Both the position numbers and the translations under genes were made by a program. The notes beneath the pieces were generated by a model. That model did not search any database and was not told where the DNA came from. It worked only from the letters and a program-made list of their open reading frames with translations. A stretch of DNA of 64,000 nucleotides from an uncultured Eubacteriales bacterium (GTDB taxonomy: Bacteria > Bacillota > Clostridia > Oscillospirales > Acutalibacteraceae): positions 1 through 64,000 of the forward strand of contig CAKSQS010000004.1 in NCBI GenBank assembly GCA_934486705.1, read 5' to 3'. This document shows, one piece after another, positions 1-8,992 of this stretch. Within the stretch, counting starts at the first letter, position 1. Every line of letters starts with the position of its first letter.

Positions 1-605
1 CTTTCGGCTATTACCCCCGCGCGCACCGCGTCGTCAATATCGTGATTTATGTAGGCTACCCTGTCCGCCGTGCGGACGATCCTGCCCTCTAAGGTGTGCG
101 CCTCTTCGCCGCGCGTATGGCGGAGTATTCCGTCAAGCACCTCGGCGGTAAGGTTAAGCCCCTTGCCGTTCTTTTCTATTTTTTCGCAAACCCTTACGCT
201 TTGCTCATAGTGGGTAAAGCCCGTGCTTGTAAGCTCCTGCAGCGCCCGCTCGCCCGCGTGGCCGAACGGCGTGTGACCCAAATCGTGCCCTAAGGCAATC
301 GCCTCGGTCAGGTCCTCGTTAAGCCTTAAAGCCCGCGCTATGGTGCGCGCTATCTGCGCTACTTCAAGCGTGTGAGTGAGGCGGGTTCTGTAATGATCGG
401 ATTCGGGGGATAAAAACACCTGCGTTTTGTGTTTCAATCTTCTGAACGCTTTGCAGTGAATAATTCTGTCGCGGTCGCGCTGGTAGCAGGTGCGCAGGTC
501 GCTTTCCGCTTCGGGCAGCCTTCTGCCCGCGGTTTCGCTGCTTAGCATAGCTTTGTCGCACAGTATAAGACGTTCGTTTCGTTCGCTTATTTCTCTTGCG
601 TTCAT
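1..605 (-). CDS. dGTPase-like HD-domain triphosphohydrolase, N-terminal part
   Basis: The gene runs off the left edge; 201 codons are visible from an ATG at 605. The reading frame gives an HD-type nucleotide hydrolase: H78 in RTRLTHTLEV, then H107-D108 with H111 and H116 in ALGHDLGHTPFGHAGE. These are the metal ligands of dGTP triphosphohydrolase-like proteins, which remove triphosphate from deoxynucleotides and help balance dNTP pools. The N-terminal KAFRRLKHKTQVF stretch is also typical of the family. A GGGGG ribosome site lies ten bases before the ATG. An overlapping ATG at 612 opens a different frame with no family features. The family is well supported; true substrate preference is not visible. 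Confidence 0.9.
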   Translation of the reverse strand, partial: MNAREISERNERLILCDKAMLSSETAGRRLPEAESDLRTCYQRDRDRIIHCKAFRRLKHKTQVFLSPESDHYRTRLTHTLEVAQIARTIARALRLNEDLTEAIALGHDLGHTPFGHAGERALQELTSTGFTHYEQSVRVCEKIEKNGKGLNLTAEVLDGILRHTRGEEAHTLEGRIVRTADRVAYINHDIDDAVRAGVIAE

Positions 606-703
606 ACGTCATTTTCCCCCTTTACTTATTATATTAGACGAAAATGTTAAAAAACCTCTATTTTTTTGAATTTTTCTTGAATTTTACCGTTCCGTAAACC
701 AAA

Positions 704-771
704 GGCTCCCTTCTTTTTGACGTAAGTCAAAACAGAGGGGAGCTGGCGCCGACAGGCGACTGAGGGGTATT
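704..771 (+). repeat. Dispersed hairpin repeat A, copy 1
   Basis: A 68-base element with two adjacent hairpins. The first is CTCCC...GAGGGGAG enclosing TTTTGAC-GTAA-GTCAAAA. The second has a CGCC-gaca-GGCG core and is followed by TGAGGGGTATT. Closely similar copies occur at 8055-8124 and, inverted, at 19664-19729. It lies between the dGTPase start and the 3' end of the acylation operon, so it could serve as transcription-end or RNA-stability structure. Confidence 0.75.
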
Positions 772-805
772 AACTTTTAATATTTAATGTCTGATTAGTG
801 CGGTA

Positions 806-1771
806 TCATATTTTCACCGTTTTGCGGTATTCCTCGTAATCCTTATTCCAGCGGGAAAAGCCCTTGTCCGATCTACGGTCGGTAAGCTCGTAATTTCGGC
901 TTAAATAATCGCCCAAAAACATTGTACATTTTCTCGCGCCGCGGTTGTTGAGGTGGTTGCCGCCGTCGCGCGTGTCAGTCTTCCAGTCAAAATCAAACCG
1001 CGCGCGGTCTATGTTCATATCAATAAAGGGAATATCGTAAGACTCAGCAAATTCCTTTACCGCGTTGTGCTTTCGGTAGCTCCAGGAGCTTTGCGAGGGC
1101 AGCTCTAAAAGCATTACCTTAATGCCGTTTGCGCGGCAGGTTTTAATAAAGGCGTTAGCCGCAGTTTTGGCGGCAAGCGGTATTTCCGCTTTTTCATTGG
1201 ATTTAACCATATATTCCCCGCCCATATAACCCTTAACATCATTGCTTAGCCACTGCCCCTTGGGCGCGCAGTGCGCGGTAAAGCGCGGCTTTTTCAAAAG
1301 CTCATTAGGTGTTACCCTCTTCCAGCGGTCGTGGTACTGAAAAACCGAAAAGCAAGAGCCGAGCGAGGTGTTTATAATTTTTGCGGCGCTTTCCACCACC
1401 TTTGATTTTGTGAAAAAGCCGTCTGTTTCCAAAATTACCACCTTCAGCTTGTGGCATTTTAAAATATCGTTCAGCATTACATACGCCTGCGCCACGGTCT
1501 GCCGACCCTCGCCGCTTACATATGACGTATAGCCGTAATTTTTCCAAAGCTCCATAGGTGAAAAGCCGCTGTATGCGTCGGAATTGCCTATAACGGCAAC
1601 GTCGATTGTATTTTTCGGCTCGGAGTAAAAGCCGTGGGCGCTGGGGTTTACTATGCCCGCCTCTTTCGTGTTGTCCTTTGGGGCGAGCATATATGAAAAC
1701 GACACCACCGAAAGCACAAGCACGGCAAAAAAGCTTACCGCGCGTATAAGGTTTTTAACACCCTTTTTCAT
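806..1771 (-). CDS. SGNH-like acyltransferase partner of MBOAT (DltD/AlgJ-like role)
   Basis: A 321-residue protein with an N-terminal membrane anchor (about residues 11-30) and an extracellular SGNH-hydrolase-like domain. The nucleophile block reads VIGNSDAYSGF with S64, and the acid/base pair fits D269 and H273 in RDGGNHLNNRG near the C-terminus. Proteins of this shape follow MBOAT genes in alginate, cellulose and teichoic acid acylation loci, where they take an acyl group from the membrane protein and place it on an extracellular polymer. It is the last gene of the operon, 46 bases after the MBOAT gene, with an AGAGGT ribosome site. It is not a clear DltD by length or sequence, so the acceptor polymer is unknown. 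Confidence 0.75.
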   Translation of the reverse strand: MKKGVKNLIRAVSFFAVLVLSVVSFSYMLAPKDNTKEAGIVNPSAHGFYSEPKNTIDVAVIGNSDAYSGFSPMELWKNYGYTSYVSGEGRQTVAQAYVMLNDILKCHKLKVVILETDGFFTKSKVVESAAKIINTSLGSCFSVFQYHDRWKRVTPNELLKKPRFTAHCAPKGQWLSNDVKGYMGGEYMVKSNEKAEIPLAAKTAANAFIKTCRANGIKVMLLELPSQSSWSYRKHNAVKEFAESYDIPFIDMNIDRARFDFDWKTDTRDGGNHLNNRGARKCTMFLGDYLSRNYELTDRRSDKGFSRWNKDYEEYRKTVKI

Positions 1772-1817
1772 AAAAAATTACCTCTTAAAGCTTAGTCTGT
1801 CGAAAAAGTCGACACGC

Positions 1818-3404
1818 TCAAAATTGTCCGTAAATAAAGTCCACCGCTTCGTAGCCTATGCCGTAAGCGCCGAAGATTATAACCGAAAGCACAAGCGCCA
1901 AATACACCGCCCAGCGCGCAGGCAATACCCACCGCGCTATGCTTTCCCTTATTTCAATGCCCTTTTCCTGCAAAAGGCTGACGGTGGAAATCACCGCCGC
2001 GCCTATGGCGGTTATAAGGAAATCCGCCCTATCCATACCGCAGAGTAGCGCGTCGTTTAAAAACGTACCGCCGCTGAAATCGGTAAATATGCGCTTTACC
2101 ATAAAAAGCCAGTCGCACACGGTATCGGCGCGGAAGAGCATCATTCCGCCTATTACCAAAATCAGGGTTCTTAATATTCTGAATATATTAAGGGGCGCTG
2201 ATTCCCGCTTAATTTTAAGCGCGGAGAAAAGCTTTGCTATAAGCGGCTCTGCATACATTCCGAGCATCATTATTATGTAATAATAAAGCCCGTAAACAAT
2301 ATATTTCCAGCCCGCGCCGTGCCAAAAGCCTATGCCGAACCAGGTAAAGAACAGGGCGAATGACGCGGGAACGAGCGAACCCAAAAATTCGTTTAAATGC
2401 TCCTTTGCAAAGCGCGAAAGCTTCATAAACGGCTTTGATAACGAGACGGAATAGAAAACATAGTCCTTAAGCCACGCGCCGAGGGTTATGTGCCACCGCC
2501 GCCAAAATTCATTTACCGATTTTGAGAAAAACGGGCGGCAAAAGTTTTCCGACATTGTAACGCCGAACAGCTGCCCGCTGCCTATTACAATATCCATACA
2601 GCCCGAAAACTCGGCGTAAATTTGCAGGGTGTAAAGCACGCCTGCCAAAAGTATTACGCTGCCCGAGTATTTGCCCGCCCTGCCGAACACCTCGGAAACC
2701 AATATGTTTGCGCGGTCGGCAATAACCATTTTTTTGAAAAGCCCCCACACTATGCGCTGCAAGGCAAAGGCGGTGCGGTCGTAATCAAAGGAATGTCCCT
2801 CGTAAAGATTATCGGCAAGCAGGTCATACCTGCCTATAGGTCCTTCCACAATCTGCGGGAAAAAGCTTAAAAACAGGGCTAATTTTCCGAAATTTTCGGT
2901 GGCGCGGTATTTGCCGCGGTATACATCTATAATATACCCCGCCGCTTGCAGGGTGTAGTAGGATATTCCGAGCGGCAGTATAAACTTTAATTTCGGCAGC
3001 CGCACCCTTATATGCACAAGGTGGGTCAAAAATTTTGCCGTGTGCAGGAAAAAGCCCGAATATTTTAAAACCAGCAGTATACCGAAAACAAAAAGCACCG
3101 AAGATACCACAACCGCCTTTTTCTGCCATGCAATATCCGCTTTAAGTTTTTTTCGGTCTTCCTTTTCAAGCCCTTTTTTAGCAAGGGCAAAGCCATCGTT
3201 TATCTTATTTATAAACACGCCGGCAAAATACACCGCCGCAGTGGTAATAACAAGAAAAACCGCTAACTTGCCGCTGTTTACCATATAAAAAATATAGCTT
3301 GAAACAAGCAGCACTACCCACTTGTATTTTTTCGGCGACAGCGTGTAGCATAAAAACACGCTGCCCAAAAAAATTAAAAGATAGCTGTACGAGGTATAGC
3401 TCAT
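1818..3404 (-). CDS. MBOAT O-acyltransferase (DltB/AlgI-like)
   Basis: A 528-residue polytopic membrane protein of the membrane-bound O-acyltransferase family. The family landmarks are FWRRWHITLGAWLKDY (H305) and GFWHGAGWKYI (invariant H362). Earlier motifs such as FFPQIVEGPIGRYD and YAEFSGCMDI also match the AlgI/DltB branch. It should pass an activated acyl or aminoacyl group through the membrane to an extracellular acceptor. The gene starts five bases after the carrier-protein gene, whose end overlaps its AGGAAG ribosome site, which suggests translational coupling. The carrier and ligase genes next to it point to aminoacyl (for example D-alanyl) rather than acetyl transfer, but the sequence alone does not settle the group moved. 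Confidence 0.9.
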   Translation of the reverse strand: MSYTSYSYLLIFLGSVFLCYTLSPKKYKWVVLLVSSYIFYMVNSGKLAVFLVITTAAVYFAGVFINKINDGFALAKKGLEKEDRKKLKADIAWQKKAVVVSSVLFVFGILLVLKYSGFFLHTAKFLTHLVHIRVRLPKLKFILPLGISYYTLQAAGYIIDVYRGKYRATENFGKLALFLSFFPQIVEGPIGRYDLLADNLYEGHSFDYDRTAFALQRIVWGLFKKMVIADRANILVSEVFGRAGKYSGSVILLAGVLYTLQIYAEFSGCMDIVIGSGQLFGVTMSENFCRPFFSKSVNEFWRRWHITLGAWLKDYVFYSVSLSKPFMKLSRFAKEHLNEFLGSLVPASFALFFTWFGIGFWHGAGWKYIVYGLYYYIIMMLGMYAEPLIAKLFSALKIKRESAPLNIFRILRTLILVIGGMMLFRADTVCDWLFMVKRIFTDFSGGTFLNDALLCGMDRADFLITAIGAAVISTVSLLQEKGIEIRESIARWVLPARWAVYLALVLSVIIFGAYGIGYEAVDFIYGQF

Positions 3405-3409
3405 AGCGG

Positions 3410-3637
3410 TTATTCTTCCTCTAATCTTTTAACCATTGCGTAAATTGCCTCGGCGCTTTTAAAGTTCTCGGGCACAATGTCAATAGGGGTTATTTCAATA
3501 TCAAATTCATCATTAAGCTCGCCGACGAGCTGCACTATTTTAAGCGAATCCAAAATTTTATCCCCTATAAGGTCGGTTTCGACCGAATAATCAACTCCCG
3601 GTTTTATTTCTTCAAGTATTTTTATAACCTGTTCCAT
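3410..3637 (-). CDS. Acyl carrier protein, DltC-like
   Basis: A 75-residue acidic carrier protein. The phosphopantetheine attachment serine is S31 in GDKILDSLKIVQLVGEL, the usual DSL motif, and the remainder has the expected four-helix pattern. It should carry the acyl or aminoacyl group activated by the adenylating enzyme encoded just upstream and deliver it to the MBOAT protein downstream. Length and context fit DltC. The gene order ligase-carrier-MBOAT differs from the canonical dltABCD order. A general fatty-acid ACP is unlikely because no fatty acid genes are nearby. Confidence 0.88.
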   Translation of the reverse strand: MEQVIKILEEIKPGVDYSVETDLIGDKILDSLKIVQLVGELNDEFDIEITPIDIVPENFKSAEAIYAMVKRLEEE

Positions 3638-3653
3638 TAAATATTACTCCCAA

Positions 3654-5165
3654 TCAGATATTTTTGTAATTAGCCGTAAGCCATTTACGGTCGGTCTTGC
3701 CGTTTGCGTTTATCGGCATTGCTTTTATGCGTATTATTTTCTGCGGCAGCATATAATCGGGCAATCGGCTTTTTAATGCGTTCATTATTTCCGCCGCGTC
3801 CTTTTGCCTGCCTGTGTAAATAAGGATTATTTTATCCTCCTGCTTGTCGTATATGACCGCCGCAGCGGAAAGCCCCTCCGTAGCATATGCCGCCGCCTCA
3901 ATTTCGCCGAGCTCTATGCGGTAGCCCATATGCTTTATTTGAAAATCCTTGCGCGAAATGTATATAAGCTCGCCGTTTTCGTTCCGCTTTACAAGGTCGC
4001 CCGTTTTATAAACCGTTTCGGGGTAGGCGGTGTTGAGCGGGTTCTGCACAAACGCCGCTGCGGTTTTGTCAATATTATTGTAATACCCCATTGCCAAAAA
4101 CGAGCCGCGGGCGTATAGCTCGCCCTCTTCGCCTATTTTCGCCTCTGTGCCGTCCTCTTTCACCACAAACACGCCGCAATTATCGCACGCTCTGCCTATC
4201 GGCAGGGTCTCGCCGTCGGAAAATTCACGGTCAACTATATAATAAGTGCAAATATCCGTGGTTTCGGTAGGCCCGAAAAGGTTTGCAAAAAGCGCGTGCG
4301 GCAGCTTCTCCCTCCAGTAATTAAGCGGCTTTACGGGCATAACCTCGCCCGCAAAAAGCACCTTTTCAATATACTGCGGCATAATGTAATCAAGCACCTT
4401 TAAATTCGCAACTATTGACAGTGCCGAGGGCACCCAGTAAATTGTGTTGACTTTTCTTTCGTTCATAAACTTTATTAGGTTCATCGGGAAAGAAAAGAGC
4501 GTTTTCGGTATTATATGAAGTTCCGCTCCCGCGTATACGGTGCTGAACACGTCGGATACCGACATACTGAAATAAAACGGTGTCTGGCTGCCGAAAACCG
4601 TGCTTTCATTTATTTTGAAAGTATCGGCATACCATTTAATATATGCAAGCACGCTGCGGTGATTTACAACAGCGCCTTTAGGCACACCCGTTGAGCCGGA
4701 TGTGAAAAGCACATACGCGGGGTCGGTATCTACCGTATTATCCCGTATTTCCCGTAAAGCCTCTTTATTCGGCGCATACGCCGCAGCCTCATTATAATAC
4801 AGTACCGTGCCCTTAAAATCAATCTCACAAATTTTGGATTTGCAAGCGTCGGTCGCCAAAATCGCGGCGGGATTCAATGTTTCAAATATCGACTTTATGC
4901 GCTCCGCGGGCATATCCGCGTCTATTACCGTGTAAAAGCAGCCCGCATATAATACCCCGAACATGGCGGTCAAATTTTCAACCGACCGCCCGGCGATTAC
5001 CGCAACGGGAGCTTTATATGCCCCCTCTGCGGTTATTTTACTGCCGATACTCTGCGCCGTTTTTAAAAACTCGCCGTAGGTAACGCTTTTGTTTTCATCG
5101 GCAAAAACGGTTTTTTCGGGAAAGCGCTCTGCCGAATGTTCAAGCATTTCAAGAATATTTTTCAT
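3654..5165 (-). CDS. Amino-acid adenylating enzyme, DltA-like
   Basis: A 503-residue stand-alone adenylation enzyme of the ANL superfamily. It has the phosphate-binding loop LFTSGSTGVPKG (about 154-165), the NLFGPTETTD adenine motif, YKTGDLV, RKDFQIKHMGYRIELGEIE and the catalytic lysine K490 in NGKTDRKWL. It should activate an amino acid with ATP and load it on the downstream carrier protein, in the cytosol. Overall layout matches D-alanine-carrier ligase (DltA), the best guess, but other amino acids are possible since the specificity pocket cannot be judged by eye. Its ATG overlaps the stop of the ABC transporter gene by one base (TAATG), so the two are translationally coupled. Confidence 0.82.
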   Translation of the reverse strand: MKNILEMLEHSAERFPEKTVFADENKSVTYGEFLKTAQSIGSKITAEGAYKAPVAVIAGRSVENLTAMFGVLYAGCFYTVIDADMPAERIKSIFETLNPAAILATDACKSKICEIDFKGTVLYYNEAAAYAPNKEALREIRDNTVDTDPAYVLFTSGSTGVPKGAVVNHRSVLAYIKWYADTFKINESTVFGSQTPFYFSMSVSDVFSTVYAGAELHIIPKTLFSFPMNLIKFMNERKVNTIYWVPSALSIVANLKVLDYIMPQYIEKVLFAGEVMPVKPLNYWREKLPHALFANLFGPTETTDICTYYIVDREFSDGETLPIGRACDNCGVFVVKEDGTEAKIGEEGELYARGSFLAMGYYNNIDKTAAAFVQNPLNTAYPETVYKTGDLVKRNENGELIYISRKDFQIKHMGYRIELGEIEAAAYATEGLSAAAVIYDKQEDKIILIYTGRQKDAAEIMNALKSRLPDYMLPQKIIRIKAMPINANGKTDRKWLTANYKNI

Positions 5166-7936
5166 TATCTGCCCCTTATGGCGTCTATCGGGCGTTTTGA
5201 CGCTATGCGTTTAACAGGCAAAAAGCTTGCCGCAAACGCCACAAAAATACTCACAATCAAGAGCAAAGCCACCTGACGAACGCCGAAGCTCAGCACCGTC
5301 ACAAGCACGCCCGCGTCATTACGGATAATGCCGTTTATAATAACCGTAGCCGCAAATACGCCGATTGCCGATAAAACAAAGTTTATCATGGCAATTATAA
5401 AGCTTTCCGAGAAGAAAATTCTGAAAACGTCGTTGCTGCGGGAGCCTATGGCGCGCAAAATTCCTATTTCCTGCTTTTTGTAGGAAATGCTCGTGCCTAT
5501 AAAGTTGGAAAGCATTACAGCGGCAAACAACGCAAAGCCCACGCCTATCCAGAAGAAGTATTTTGAAAGGGTTTTAAGTCCGTCGTTTATGGAATCAAGC
5601 TGGAAGGTTACCGAGTTTTGTATTGCGTAGCGCACGCCGCTGTCTTCATTGTAGCAGTAAGCCACAAGCGAGTGCACCGCGCTCTTTTCCTCGGGCATTG
5701 TGCCCACGGCAAAGCCGTATATTTTATCCGTTCCCTCGGTAAGCTCGTTATAAATACCGTCGGAGCAGACAACGGTGGATTTAAGCTTTGATTTATTACC
5801 CTCGGTCACATTATCTATAACGCCTACTATCTTGCAGCCGCTTATATCCTCGTTGCTGTTTTCCTTGCCGAATACATTTTTCCACATTGAAACGGTGTTT
5901 TTATTTTTAAGCAGCTTTGCATAATCGGCAGCGCCTGTTTCGTTTACCGTTTCTTCTTCGGCGCGCGACTCCGACTCATCGGAAAGGTTTGAAAGCGAAT
6001 CGGCGGTTACTATAATTTCCTTATCGCCGAGGGTCTTTTTCTCGCCGTCTATCCAAATTACCTTTTCGTTTGTTATATCCGAAATACGGGCAAGGTAATT
6101 TGAGTCGGCGTTAAAATTATCGCCGTAGTAGGAAATATATCCTTCGGTTATCGGTGTCATTGCAGGTCTTTCGGCAATCATTTTATCCAAACAGCCATCG
6201 CCCACCATTGCAATTTCCGCGTAGCTGTAGTTCACCTCCGTGCTGAATTCATTAAAAAGAATCATATCCATCAGTTGTTCGGCTCTGCTTTTGTGATCCT
6301 TTTTATCGGTAAGCGACGCATAACGCGATATATCGAAACCTGTATCTATAACGGCGGTAACAGTGTATTCCTTGCCCGAAAGCGTAAGCTTTTTGCCTAT
6401 TAAATCGGTGTAGGTGCTGATTTTGGTGTAAACAGGGGTTTTGGTACCATCCTTTGCGGTATTGTAGGTTTTATTATCAAAATACTGCGCCTTTTTAAAC
6501 ACCTCGTAAATATAATCGCTCACGGCAATTTCGTTTTTAGTGCCGTCGGGCAAATTACCTGCCAGTACCTTATAGCCCATTTCCTTTAAAACCGCGTCGT
6601 TTACGGTGGCGAAGCCGTTTATAACGGGGCAATAAATATTGTAGTCGGTTTCCGTAAGCTTTATTTCGGGGTTTGTATGGCTCGATATATCTCCGTTAAA
6701 TTTAAGCGGCTGATAAATACCGTGCATTTTAACATTCATGCCCGCCGATATATCGGAAAGCTCCTTTTCCGAAAAACGGTAGCCGTAATCGCGCCAGTAG
6801 TCGCCTGTTTTTTTCGATTTTGCAACCGCAACCGATTTAACGCCCGAGTCAACAAGCGAATTTGTGCAGGTCTTAACATGGTTGTAAGAGCCGAAAGTAT
6901 CTGAAAGCCCGAAAAGCCCGAACGCAATGCAGGAAAGCAGTATTGTTATTACAAGCCTTATTTTCTTGTGTTTAAGTCCGCTTGCGCCTATTTTAAAGGC
7001 GTTGGAAAGCGGCAGCTTTGATTTTATAAGCTTAAAGCCCGAGCCGTCGCCCATTTTAATTTTTGAAACGTCGGTATTTTTAAAGCGCGCGGCGGTTTTT
7101 GCCTTTTCCCCCACCGTAAGCTTTAAATCGCCCGATTTCAGCTTATCTATATAGTCGTTTATGGCGGTTCTGTCTTCCTCTGTCAGGTGGTAGCCTGCGG
7201 GCACTTCTACCGTATTGCCGCAAAACTCAATGCCGTCGGGTATTTCAGCAGGTTCTGCCTCGCTGTCAAGCTCCACATCGCTTATAACCTGCCCATCGGA
7301 AAGCTCTATTATTCTGTCGGCGTATTGCTCGGCAAATTCGCGGTCGTGCGATACAACTATTACAAGCTTTGTTTCGGATAGCTTTTTAAGCGTATCGAAT
7401 ACCTGCTTGCCCGTAGCCGAGTCGAGCGCACCCGTAGGCTCATCCGCCATTATTATTTCGGGCTTTTTAACAAGGGCGCGGGCTATTGCTACGCGCTGCT
7501 TTTGTCCGCCCGATAATTCATTGGGCTTTCTTGCGCCGAAGCCCTCTAAATCGACCTGCTTTAAAATATCGTTTATTTCACTGTCGGACGCCCGTCTTCC
7601 CTGCAGCTCTATTGCAAGGGCTATGTTAGCGCCCACCGAAAATTCATCAAGCACATTGTATTCCTGAAAAATAAAGCCGACATAGGTGTTTCTGTAGGAA
7701 TCGAAATGCTGTTGCCTGAAATTCTTTGAGGAAACGCCCTTAATTATTATCTCGCCGCCGTCGTATTTATCAAGTCCGCCCAGCACGTTAAGCAGGGTGG
7801 ATTTACCGCTGCCCGATTTACCGAGCAGGAAAACCATACCTTTTTCGGGAAACTTAAGGCTTATTTTATTAAGCGCCGTAACCGGCACGCCTTTTTTCGG
7901 TTTATAAATTTTAACAAGCTCTTTTGTTTCTAACAT
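5165..7936 (-). CDS. Fused ABC transporter ATPase-permease, MacB/FtsX type
   Basis: A 923-residue fusion. Residues 1-235 form an ABC ATPase with Walker A GKSGSGKST (39-47), signature LSGGQ (141-145) and Walker B IIMADE (161-166). After a linker there is one membrane segment (about 328-350), a large extracellular region of some 400 residues, and three C-terminal membrane segments of the FtsX/MacB type ending in LPVKRIASKRPIDAIRGR. Such four-helix type VII transporters usually act as mechanotransmitters, lipoprotein or peptide exporters, or antimicrobial-peptide detoxifiers. It leads the acylation operon with a strong AGGAGG ribosome site and its own regulated promoter. A role in sensing or removing an envelope-active compound is inference. 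Confidence 0.85.
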   Translation of the reverse strand: MLETKELVKIYKPKKGVPVTALNKISLKFPEKGMVFLLGKSGSGKSTLLNVLGGLDKYDGGEIIIKGVSSKNFRQQHFDSYRNTYVGFIFQEYNVLDEFSVGANIALAIELQGRRASDSEINDILKQVDLEGFGARKPNELSGGQKQRVAIARALVKKPEIIMADEPTGALDSATGKQVFDTLKKLSETKLVIVVSHDREFAEQYADRIIELSDGQVISDVELDSEAEPAEIPDGIEFCGNTVEVPAGYHLTEEDRTAINDYIDKLKSGDLKLTVGEKAKTAARFKNTDVSKIKMGDGSGFKLIKSKLPLSNAFKIGASGLKHKKIRLVITILLSCIAFGLFGLSDTFGSYNHVKTCTNSLVDSGVKSVAVAKSKKTGDYWRDYGYRFSEKELSDISAGMNVKMHGIYQPLKFNGDISSHTNPEIKLTETDYNIYCPVINGFATVNDAVLKEMGYKVLAGNLPDGTKNEIAVSDYIYEVFKKAQYFDNKTYNTAKDGTKTPVYTKISTYTDLIGKKLTLSGKEYTVTAVIDTGFDISRYASLTDKKDHKSRAEQLMDMILFNEFSTEVNYSYAEIAMVGDGCLDKMIAERPAMTPITEGYISYYGDNFNADSNYLARISDITNEKVIWIDGEKKTLGDKEIIVTADSLSNLSDESESRAEEETVNETGAADYAKLLKNKNTVSMWKNVFGKENSNEDISGCKIVGVIDNVTEGNKSKLKSTVVCSDGIYNELTEGTDKIYGFAVGTMPEEKSAVHSLVAYCYNEDSGVRYAIQNSVTFQLDSINDGLKTLSKYFFWIGVGFALFAAVMLSNFIGTSISYKKQEIGILRAIGSRSNDVFRIFFSESFIIAMINFVLSAIGVFAATVIINGIIRNDAGVLVTVLSFGVRQVALLLIVSIFVAFAASFLPVKRIASKRPIDAIRGR

Positions 7937-7956
7937 AATAGCCTCCTGTTTTTATC

Positions 7957-7999
7957 GTACCAACTGTACTAATTTGAATGGTACAGCTGTATCATACCA
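7957..7999. promoter_or_regulatory. Palindromic operator over the acylation operon start site
   Basis: The boxes GTACCA (7957-7962) and TGGTAC (7979-7984) form a perfect 6-base inverted repeat with a 16-base spacer. TGGTA (7979-7983) also pairs with TACCA (7995-7999) next to and overlapping the -10 element. Three alternating boxes over the -10 and transcription start fit a repressor site. The regulator gene is not adjacent and its family is unknown. Confidence 0.55.
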
Positions 8000-8019
8000 C
8001 GGGTTTCCCCTTTTGTCAA
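7991..8019 (-). promoter_or_regulatory. Sigma-A promoter of the ABC/acylation operon
   Basis: On the minus strand TTGACA (8014-8019) is separated by 17 bases from TATGAT (7991-7996). The predicted start is near 7984, about 48 bases before the ATG at 7936. This is a near-consensus vegetative promoter, so the overlapping operator is needed if expression is to be conditional. Confidence 0.85.
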
Positions 8020-8054
8020 TACTTATTACAATTTTTTAACCTTTTGCAGTTATC

Positions 8055-8124
8055 GGCTTCCTTCTTTTTAACGTAAGTTAAAACAGAGGGGAGCTGTCGT
8101 GCGTATGCACGACTGAGGGGTATT
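8055..8124 (+). repeat. Dispersed hairpin repeat A, copy 2
   Basis: A second copy of the element at 704-771. The first hairpin is TTTTTAAC-GTAA-GTTAAAA in a GGCTTCC...GAGGGGAGC frame. The second is a perfect GTCGTGC-gtat-GCACGAC stem followed by CTGAGGGGTATT. Both stems differ in sequence from copy 1 while remaining paired. It is followed by a linker and repeat B. Confidence 0.75.
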
Positions 8125-8150
8125 CAATCAAGCTTTAGCTTTTACAGCGC

Positions 8151-8276
8151 CTTAGTCTCTAACAACCCTTCCGTCAGCCATGCGGCTGCCACCGTCTCGG
8201 CTGCCGCCTCGGTCGGTGCTTCTGCTTTGCAGAGGTGTCCACCGGACACCCGCACCCTTACACAGGGGAGGCTGTA
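8151..8276 (+). repeat. Dispersed repeat B, copy 1, with an internal insertion
   Basis: The ends CTTAGTCTCTAACAACCC and CCTTACACAGGGGAGGCT, and the inner CCGTCAGCCATGCGGCTG hairpin, match the copy at 19735-19797 on the other strand. Here the two halves are separated by roughly 65 extra bases, themselves rich in short hairpins such as GTGTCCACCGGACAC. The copy lies just past the 3' end of the TVP38 gene, and may end transcripts. Confidence 0.65.
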
Positions 8277-8284
8277 AAACGGAT

Positions 8285-8992
8285 TCACTTCCCCTTTTTT
8301 CGGCAGATATAATTATATATTGCAATACCCGCAAGACTTATAACCGCCGTAAGGGCGAAAACAATAATTGCGAACTTATAATTTGCCATTCCGAGGGCGC
8401 TGCCGCCTATAGTGGACGTTATAACCGACGGAAAACGTGCAACCGACACAATAAGCAGAAATCTTGAAAACTTAATATCGGTAAGCCCCACGGCATAGGT
8501 AAGCAGATCCTTTGGCGTGCCGGGCAGAAAGAATACCACGGCGGTAACAAAATCAAGCCGCTTTTCATCCTGCAAAAATTTAAGCTTTTTAATTTTCTCA
8601 ATATCAAAAAACACTTCCACCAGCTTTACGCCGAATTTGCGCACAAGCCCGAAAACCATAACGCTGCCGAGCGTTATGCCCACAACCACAAGTATTGTGC
8701 CCTCAACCGCGCCGAAAGCGTAGCCCGCGCCTATTTCAAGCGGCTCGCCGGGTACTAAGGCTATTACCACCTGAAAAATAACCATACCTATGAATATAAA
8801 TCGGCCCCAAATTCCGTGGGAGTCCACCCACTCTGAAAAAGCGCCCTTTGAAGATACAAGCTTTATCATAGGCTTGCCTATAAACCAGGCTACCGCCGCC
8901 GAGAAAATAACCAGGGCTATTATCACGGCTATGCTTATTATCTTCTTTTGTTTGTCGGTCAGTGCGGATTCATTTTTCTTTAAGTTGAGCAA
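8285..8992 (-). CDS. TVP38/TMEM64 (VTT domain) membrane protein
   Basis: A 235-residue protein with about six hydrophobic segments. The VTT/DedA-like core is visible as EPLEIGAGYAFG, the glycine-rich helix GTILVVVGITLGSVMVFGLV, and LPGTPKDLLTYAVGLT with the conserved proline pair. DedA and TVP38 proteins are membrane lipid or undecaprenyl-phosphate transporters. The start appears to be a TTG inside the end of the amidase gene (23-base overlap), with AAGGATG upstream, which indicates coupled translation. The exact start is uncertain because no in-frame ATG is close. Confidence 0.82.
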   Translation of the reverse strand: MLNLKKNESALTDKQKKIISIAVIIALVIFSAAVAWFIGKPMIKLVSSKGAFSEWVDSHGIWGRFIFIGMVIFQVVIALVPGEPLEIGAGYAFGAVEGTILVVVGITLGSVMVFGLVRKFGVKLVEVFFDIEKIKKLKFLQDEKRLDFVTAVVFFLPGTPKDLLTYAVGLTDIKFSRFLLIVSVARFPSVITSTIGGSALGMANYKFAIIVFALTAVISLAGIAIYNYICRKKGK

